Shown here piece after piece: positions 8,301-10,851 of a stretch of 10,851 nucleotides of DNA. The DNA comes from Deltaproteobacteria bacterium (lineage in GTDB: Bacteria; Desulfobacterota; Binatia; Bin18). A program made the position numbers and the translations under genes. The stretch lies in NCBI GenBank assembly GCA_016200595.1, contig JACQEL010000827.1, positions 1 to 10,851 on the forward strand, given 5' to 3'. How positions within the stretch are numbered: position 1 is the stretch's first letter; every line of letters starts with the position of its first letter. The notes below the pieces were generated by a model. That model was not told the DNA's origin. It saw only the letters and a program-made list of their open reading frames with translations, and ran no database searches.

Positions 8301-8787
8301 CATGCAAGACCAGGGCGAGGAGGGAATGACACAGGTACGCCAAGGGACCGCCGCCTTTCGGGCCACCGGGGCAATGATACTCGTCCCATACTTTTGCACC
8401 GTGCTGGCGGAAGTCTGTGATCATCTGGGCCACACGGCAGACGGCCTCCAGGCGCTGGCCGAGGCACCCACCCTGATAGAGCAGCATGACGAACGCTGGT
8501 GGGAAGCGGAAATCTACCGCCTGCGGGGCGTCTTGCTCTTGCGGCAGACGGGGACGCCGCAGGCGGAGGCGGAAACCTGGTTGCGGCGGGCCCTGGACGT
8601 CGCCCGCCACCAGGAGGCGAAATGGCTGGAGCTGCGGGCCGCCATGAGCCTCAGTCGCCTCTGGCAGCAGCAGGGCAAGAGGGAAGAAGCGCGTCAGCTC
8701 CTGGCCGAGATCTACGGCTGGTTCACCGAAGGGTTTGACACGAAGGATCTGCAAGAGGCGAAGGCATTGCTGAAGCAGTTAACCTAA
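5398..8787 (+). CDS. Zinc-ribbon / class III nucleotidyl cyclase / STAND-type AAA ATPase / TPR regulatory protein
   Basis: This is an 1129-residue multidomain signalling protein. Residues 1-46 form a double zinc ribbon with two CxxC-x10-CxxC units (Cys3, 6, 17, 20 and Cys28, 31, 42, 45). Residues 50-92 are a basic Lys/Pro/Ala-rich linker. Residues 93-270 are a class III cyclase domain: metal aspartates Asp102 (FCDLVGST) and Asp146 (YLGDG), and the Asn219/Arg223 pair (NIAAR). The purine-selecting Lys and Asp positions are Gln142 and Leu212, so cAMP or cGMP synthesis cannot be assumed. An AAA_16/STAND-like NTPase follows, with Walker A GDPGIGKS (320-327), Walker B-like CIWEDLHWADP (447-457) and a GxP-type GVPLFVEEL near 535. 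From about 690 to the end are helical TPR-like repeats. Such proteins couple ligand or partner sensing to ATP-dependent switching, usually in the cytoplasm. It sits between catabolic genes and may regulate them (inference). Confidence 0.92.
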   Translation: MRCASCGFENPDEMKFCEECGTTLRQVCPSCGQPVRPTAKFCGACGTTLEAAGKPPPAKTRKRQSTPSAKKAKRPAASPTAAQSRPAAPEAERRQLTVMFCDLVGSTALSERLDPEELREVVRAYQEMSATVITSFEGHIAQYLGDGLLVYFGYPRAHEDDAQRAVRAGLEIVEALHQTPFLQQQDVPVRIGIHTGPVVVGEIGGGGQRDTLALGETPNIAARLQGLAEPDTVIISTTTQRLIAGFFDCQDLGPQTLKGVSAPLRIYRVLNESSTQSRLEVDISTGKLTPLVGRANEVGLVLERWAAAQAGDGQVVLLSGDPGIGKSRLVQEVKERVVSQGATSLEFRCSPYFQTSAFYPALTHLHRLLHFQPDDTPQAKLDKLQQTLARYRFPQADTLPLLAGLLLLPQLEGTPLLTFSPQKQKQRTQEALVAWLVEEAERAPIYCIWEDLHWADPSTLELLGLLLAQVPTTRLFVMLTCRPEFTPSWSSRTRLTPLALARLPRTQAATMIEQVTRGKTLPPEVFQHIVHKTDGVPLFVEELTKMVVESGLLRETDGHYELTGPLPPLAIPTTLQDSLMARLDKLATVREVAQVGATLGREFSYELLHAVSPSDEVTLQKGLARLVEAELLYQRGLPPHSTYIFKHALICDTAYQSLLKSTRQQIHQQIAQVFEARFPVVVEAQPELVAQHYTAAGCAEQAVVYWQRAGQHARDRSAHLEAISHLTSGIELLKSLPETPARTQHALTLHIALGAALLMTRGHAAPEVEHAYTRARELCQQMGETPQLIPVLFGLWRFYIGRRQLHTARELGETLLRLVQQAHDPAFAVIAHYALGATWLFLGALPAARQHLEEGIALYTPDQRPALVFRTGQDPGVACRAYAAWTLWLLGYPEQALAHLRDALVLARELSHPYSLAFARAVAGMVSQWRRDVPAVHEHAEDAVTLSTEQGFPQWAAMGTLVRGWALAMQDQGEEGMTQVRQGTAAFRATGAMILVPYFCTVLAEVCDHLGHTADGLQALAEAPTLIEQHDERWWEAEIYRLRGVLLLRQTGTPQAEAETWLRRALDVARHQEAKWLELRAAMSLSRLWQQQGKREEARQLLAEIYGWFTEGFDTKDLQEAKALLKQLT

Positions 8788-9023
8788 AGAGACAATCGTC
8801 ATCCAAGAACATAGCGTTGCCTGTTTCTTTTTCCACACTATTTGACACTATCTCGGTAGATGTCAGGCCGGACATAAAGGTGAAGTCATATACTGCCGAA
8901 ACGTATCCCTCGTTACTATCCAGACGGAAATGCTCGACCCGAAGACGCGAAGCACGTGACGGACAACACACTCGAAGGCATGTCCAGCGAGACACTCATT
9001 GCCTCTGACTGCCTCTCGTGGCT

Positions 9024-9050
9024 GAGGAAATCACCTCCACGGTGATCCTC
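9024..9050 (+). promoter_or_regulatory. Hairpin in the leader of the SnoaL-like gene
   Basis: GAGG (9024-9027) pairs with CCTC (9047-9050), and after an AA bulge ATCACC (9030-9035) pairs with GGTGAT (9041-9046) around a 5-base loop. The structure ends 13 bases before the AGGAGGA Shine-Dalgarno. It could influence translation or mRNA stability, or be a protein-binding palindrome. No T-run follows, so it is not a classical terminator. Confidence 0.4.
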
Positions 9051-9063
9051 TATCGACACAGAC

Positions 9064-9070
9064 AGGAGGA
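9064..9070 (+). promoter_or_regulatory. Shine-Dalgarno AGGAGGA fixing the SnoaL-like start
   Basis: A strong AGGAGGA lies 7 bases before ATG 9078. The same frame is open from a GTG at 9018, which would add 20 residues that resemble no part of the family, so the ATG is chosen. Confidence 0.8.
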
Positions 9071-9077
9071 ACGAAGC

Positions 9078-9521
9078 ATGGAACTCACCACCCTCGAAGC
9101 GATCGAACAGATCAAGCAACTCAAGGCTCGCTACTTTCGTCTCATGGACCAGAAGCGATGGGACGAGTGGCGAGAGGTATTTACCGAAGACGTTACGGCA
9201 GTCTACCACGGCGTGCCGGGCAGCCGCGGGAGCGACACCTTAGCGGAGGCACGGTATCACGGACGCGCGGAGTTGGTGGCGCAAGTCAGCCGGTTCCTGG
9301 CCAAGGGTATCTCTGTGCATCACGGCCATATGCCGGAAATCGAAGTGACGAGTCCGACTACGGCGCGGGGGATCTGGGCCATGGTTGATTATTTGCGGCT
9401 GCCCAGTTTTACGCTGAAAGGCTATGGTCACTATGAAGAGGATTATGTCAAGGAAGCCGGCCTGTGGAAAATCAAGACGATCCTGCTGACGCGTCTGCAC
9501 TGTGACGTGACCTGTGCGTAG
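9078..9521 (+). CDS. SnoaL-like / NTF2-fold protein (PF13577 type)
   Basis: This 147-residue protein fits the small cone-shaped alpha+beta NTF2 fold. The N-terminal helices (EAIEQIKQLKARYFRLMDQK, 8-27) are followed by WDEWREVFTEDVTAVYHG (28-45), a region around His81-His82-His84 (SVHHGHMPEIEV), and the closing strands GYGHYEEDYVKEAGLWKIKT (115-134) plus LLTRL. This pattern is typical of SnoaL_4 proteins, which include dehydratases, isomerases, cyclases and non-catalytic binding proteins. The histidines in the predicted pocket could serve in acid/base chemistry, but this is inference. No signal peptide or membrane segment is present. It is 78 bases upstream of a double hot-dog dehydratase on the same strand, which suggests a shared pathway. 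The reaction is unknown. Confidence 0.87.
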   Translation: MELTTLEAIEQIKQLKARYFRLMDQKRWDEWREVFTEDVTAVYHGVPGSRGSDTLAEARYHGRAELVAQVSRFLAKGISVHHGHMPEIEVTSPTTARGIWAMVDYLRLPSFTLKGYGHYEEDYVKEAGLWKIKTILLTRLHCDVTCA

Positions 9522-9585
9522 ACTGAAGGCACGCGAAGCGCTAACACCGCCGTGAAAGGTGTCTGGGCACCGATTGCTCACCACA

Positions 9586-9592
9586 AAGGAGG
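9586..9592 (+). promoter_or_regulatory. Shine-Dalgarno AAGGAGG fixing the hot-dog dehydratase start
   Basis: AAGGAGG lies 7 bases before ATG 9600. An in-frame GTG at 9552 would add 16 residues, read through the Shine-Dalgarno, without a site of its own, so 9600 is preferred. Confidence 0.8.
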
Positions 9593-9599
9593 ACATTAT

Positions 9600-10445
9600 A
9601 TGGCAACCGAGATCTATGTGGGGAAAAAACTTGAGCCACTCGAGTTTATCGCCTCGCCCGAGCGGATCCGCGAATATATCGACGGGGTGGTGGATCACCA
9701 TCCCTGGTACAGTAGGGAGTCCCCTTTTGGCGGGCCGGTGGCCCCGGCCCTTATTTTCCACTCCATCAGCCCCATGTTCCAAGGCTGGTGGTTCGACAAC
9801 AAGTTCGGCACCCTCTACACGCGCCAGGAATGGACGCTGTCCGGGGTGTTACGCCCCGGACAGAAGGCGCTTGCTACGGCGACGATCACCGATCGCTATC
9901 ATAAGCGGGGCCGGGAATATGTAGCTCTCACCGTAGAGTTGCGCGACGCGCAGGGCCTGCCCCTGGCTCACGGGACGCACCATCAGAGCTTTCTGCTCGA
10001 GCAGAGCCAAGGCGAAGCCAAGTTGAAAGCTGCCCAGGCCAAGACAGCGCCTCCTCCCGTCCCGAGCGGGGAACCAATCCCGCCTCTGCACAAGACCGTG
10101 ACGCTGGAGATGTGTCAGGCTTTCTACGCGGGTCCCAAGAACTACCACAACGACCGCGAAGCGGCGCTGGCCTGGGGGTTTCAAGACGTCGTCATCGGTG
10201 GTCCAATGTCGCTTTGCTTCCTCTCCGAACTCATGACCCGCCGCTTTGGTCAGGGCTGGTACATGGGCGGGCATCTGGACGTAAAGCTGGTGGATGTGCT
10301 CTGGCCCAACGAGCCCCTCACCATCGGCGGTGTGATCCGTGAACGTGTCCCCGAGGACCACGCCTCTCGGGTGGTCGCAGATGTCTGGTGCGAAAAAGCC
10401 GACGGCACGAAGACTATTGTTGGCACCGCCAGTGCCCTCACCTGA
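9600..10445 (+). CDS. Double hot-dog MaoC/FAS1-type acyl dehydratase-like protein
   Basis: This 281-residue protein appears to contain two hot-dog domains. The N-terminal one (about 10-135) resembles the FAS1-type dehydratase region, with DHHPWYSRESPFGGPVAP (32-49) in the place of the usual D-x-NPLYWD segment. A Pro/Ala-rich linker (about 136-165) leads to a C-terminal MaoC-like domain with NYHNDREAALAWGFQDVVIGGPM (181-203) and GGHLDVKLVDVLWPNEPLTIGGVI (223-246). Relatives hydrate enoyl-CoA or dehydrate 3-hydroxyacyl-CoA in fatty acid, mesaconyl-CoA or aromatic degradation routes. His183 is in the hydratase position, but the Asp five residues before it in R-hydratases is Gly178 here. Activity may therefore use another residue or be lost. 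It follows the SnoaL-like gene by 78 bases. Family is fairly sure and substrate is unknown. Confidence 0.88.
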   Translation: MATEIYVGKKLEPLEFIASPERIREYIDGVVDHHPWYSRESPFGGPVAPALIFHSISPMFQGWWFDNKFGTLYTRQEWTLSGVLRPGQKALATATITDRYHKRGREYVALTVELRDAQGLPLAHGTHHQSFLLEQSQGEAKLKAAQAKTAPPPVPSGEPIPPLHKTVTLEMCQAFYAGPKNYHNDREAALAWGFQDVVIGGPMSLCFLSELMTRRFGQGWYMGGHLDVKLVDVLWPNEPLTIGGVIRERVPEDHASRVVADVWCEKADGTKTIVGTASALT

Positions 10446-10481
10446 ACATCAACAACATATCTCGGGCTTCTTCTGTGGTGA

Positions 10482-10537
10482 GCGGTCGGCGGTCACCGGT
10501 GCCTATTATGAAGGACCGCATCTTCCCGCCGATCCGC
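10482..10537. other. Long imperfect hairpin between convergent genes
   Basis: GCGGTCGGCGG (10482-10492) pairs with CCGCCGATCCGC (10526-10537) as 11 bp with one bulged base, enclosing a 33-base loop. It lies between the end of the hot-dog gene and the end of the convergent DUF1330 gene, where a bidirectional terminator would be expected. Neither side has a T-run, so a Rho-independent role is doubtful. Confidence 0.35.
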
Positions 10538-10559
10538 TCTCGCCTCTAGGTAGGCCGTG

Positions 10560-10850
10560 TTACACTCCTTCGACCAAAACGAGCTCGACGTCAGAACCGC
10601 CTTGCCGCAGCTTGATCAGAGGGGTGTACTCCGGATCATGGTACCAGGCGCGGGCCTGCTCCATGGACGGAAACTCTAGCACGACCATTCCGCTGGGTAG
10701 CGGCGTGGCACCTTCGAGGGTTTCCATCTTCCCGGGTCTCACTACATACCGCCCGCCGTGTTTCTGAAGCAGAGGTTGGATCTTCGTCCCATACTCTGCC
10801 ACCCAGGATGGGTCTCGCATTTGCACTCGGCCAATGACATATGCTGGCAT
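10560..10850 (-). CDS. DUF1330-family protein
   Basis: This 96-residue protein starts MPAYVIGRVQMRDPSWVAEY, the characteristic opening of DUF1330 proteins (dimeric alpha/beta-barrel, ferredoxin-like fold). It continues with GGRYVVRPGKMETLEG (32-47) and the conserved VVLEFPSMEQARAWYHDPEY (56-75). Length is normal for the family, so the gene seems complete although its ATG is one base from the window edge and no ribosome-binding site can be inspected. The function of DUF1330 proteins is not established. Relatedness in fold to small monooxygenases and stress-response barrels is known, but no catalytic role can be assigned. It is convergent with the hot-dog gene, so it belongs to a different transcript whose other genes lie to the right. 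Confidence 0.9.
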   Translation of the reverse strand: MPAYVIGRVQMRDPSWVAEYGTKIQPLLQKHGGRYVVRPGKMETLEGATPLPSGMVVLEFPSMEQARAWYHDPEYTPLIKLRQGGSDVELVLVEGV

Positions 10851-10851
10851 A

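Larger units (their letters stand above)
8788..9077 (+). other. Intergenic region between the cyclase and SnoaL-like genes
   Basis: These 290 bases hold no convincing gene. A bulged hairpin (TGAC 8843-8846 with GTCA 8862-8865; ATCT 8850-8853 with AGAT 8858-8861) follows the regulator, but no T-run comes after it, so it is not a standard terminator. TATACT at 8889-8894 resembles a -10 box without a matching -35. A second hairpin precedes the SnoaL-like gene and is listed separately. The length suggests that SnoaL and the hot-dog gene may have their own promoter. Confidence 0.45.

Noticed and set aside
8065..8754. 229-codon minus-strand open frame opposite the TPR region
   Set aside because: The plus-strand frame has a continuous multidomain protein here. 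The antisense frame shows no motifs and is a codon-bias shadow.
8843..8865. Hairpin after the cyclase gene as a Rho-independent terminator
   Set aside because: The stem is short and bulged and no T-run follows on the plus strand.
8842..8894. TTGACA at 8842-8847 and TATACT at 8889-8894 as a sigma-70 promoter
   Set aside because: The two boxes are 41 bases apart and neither has a partner at 16-18 bases, so a promoter cannot be claimed.

Overview
This 10.85 kb bacterial window has high coding density and moderately high GC by eye. It has no rRNA, tRNA, CRISPR array, transposase or phage gene that I can see. The gene content points to a soil or marine environmental bacterium with broad catabolic capacity: a CaiB/BaiF CoA-transferase, a metal-dependent amidohydrolase, a SnoaL-like protein, a double hot-dog acyl dehydratase, and a giant cyclase/ATPase/TPR regulator. 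Together with an intergenic palindromic repeat of the 'CCCTTCGAC...GTCGAAGGG' kind, this suggests lineages such as Binatota/former Deltaproteobacteria, Tectomicrobia or Chloroflexi. That placement is an inference from gene style, not a demonstrated assignment.

Layout. Positions 1-2167 hold three genes on the minus strand, read right to left: a Glu/Leu/Phe/Val-type amino acid dehydrogenase, a single-domain PAS protein, and an MBL-fold hydrolase that is cut by the left edge. The last two overlap by one base (TAATG), so this looks like an operon. Positions 2168-2526 are a divergent intergenic region carrying nested inverted repeats. From 2527 to 10445 five genes run on the plus strand: CaiB/BaiF CoA-transferase, amidohydrolase, zinc-ribbon/class III cyclase/STAND-type ATPase/TPR protein (1129 aa), SnoaL-like protein, and double hot-dog MaoC/FAS1-type dehydratase. 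A complete DUF1330-type gene lies convergently at the right edge (10560-10850, minus).

How the genes may work together (inference). The CoA-transferase could activate an acid as a CoA thioester. The hot-dog protein could hydrate or dehydrate an enoyl/hydroxyacyl-CoA, and the SnoaL-like, amidohydrolase and DUF1330 proteins could handle other steps of a degradation route. The cyclase/ATPase/TPR protein sits in the middle of this set and is the obvious candidate sensor-regulator, although the purine-selecting residues of its cyclase domain are not the canonical ones. On the opposite strand the dehydrogenase-PAS-MBL trio looks like an amino-acid oxidation enzyme with a small sensor and a hydrolase of unknown substrate. 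No substrate can be named from sequence alone.

The most unusual items are: (1) a run of five C-tracts (a G-quadruplex motif on the template strand) lying in frame inside the CoA-transferase gene, where it encodes a Pro-rich linker behind an N-terminal coiled coil; (2) the translationally coupled PAS-MBL pair behind an ELFV dehydrogenase; (3) the zinc-ribbon/cyclase/ATPase/TPR architecture with altered purine-binding positions; and (4) the nested palindromic repeat in the divergent intergenic region.
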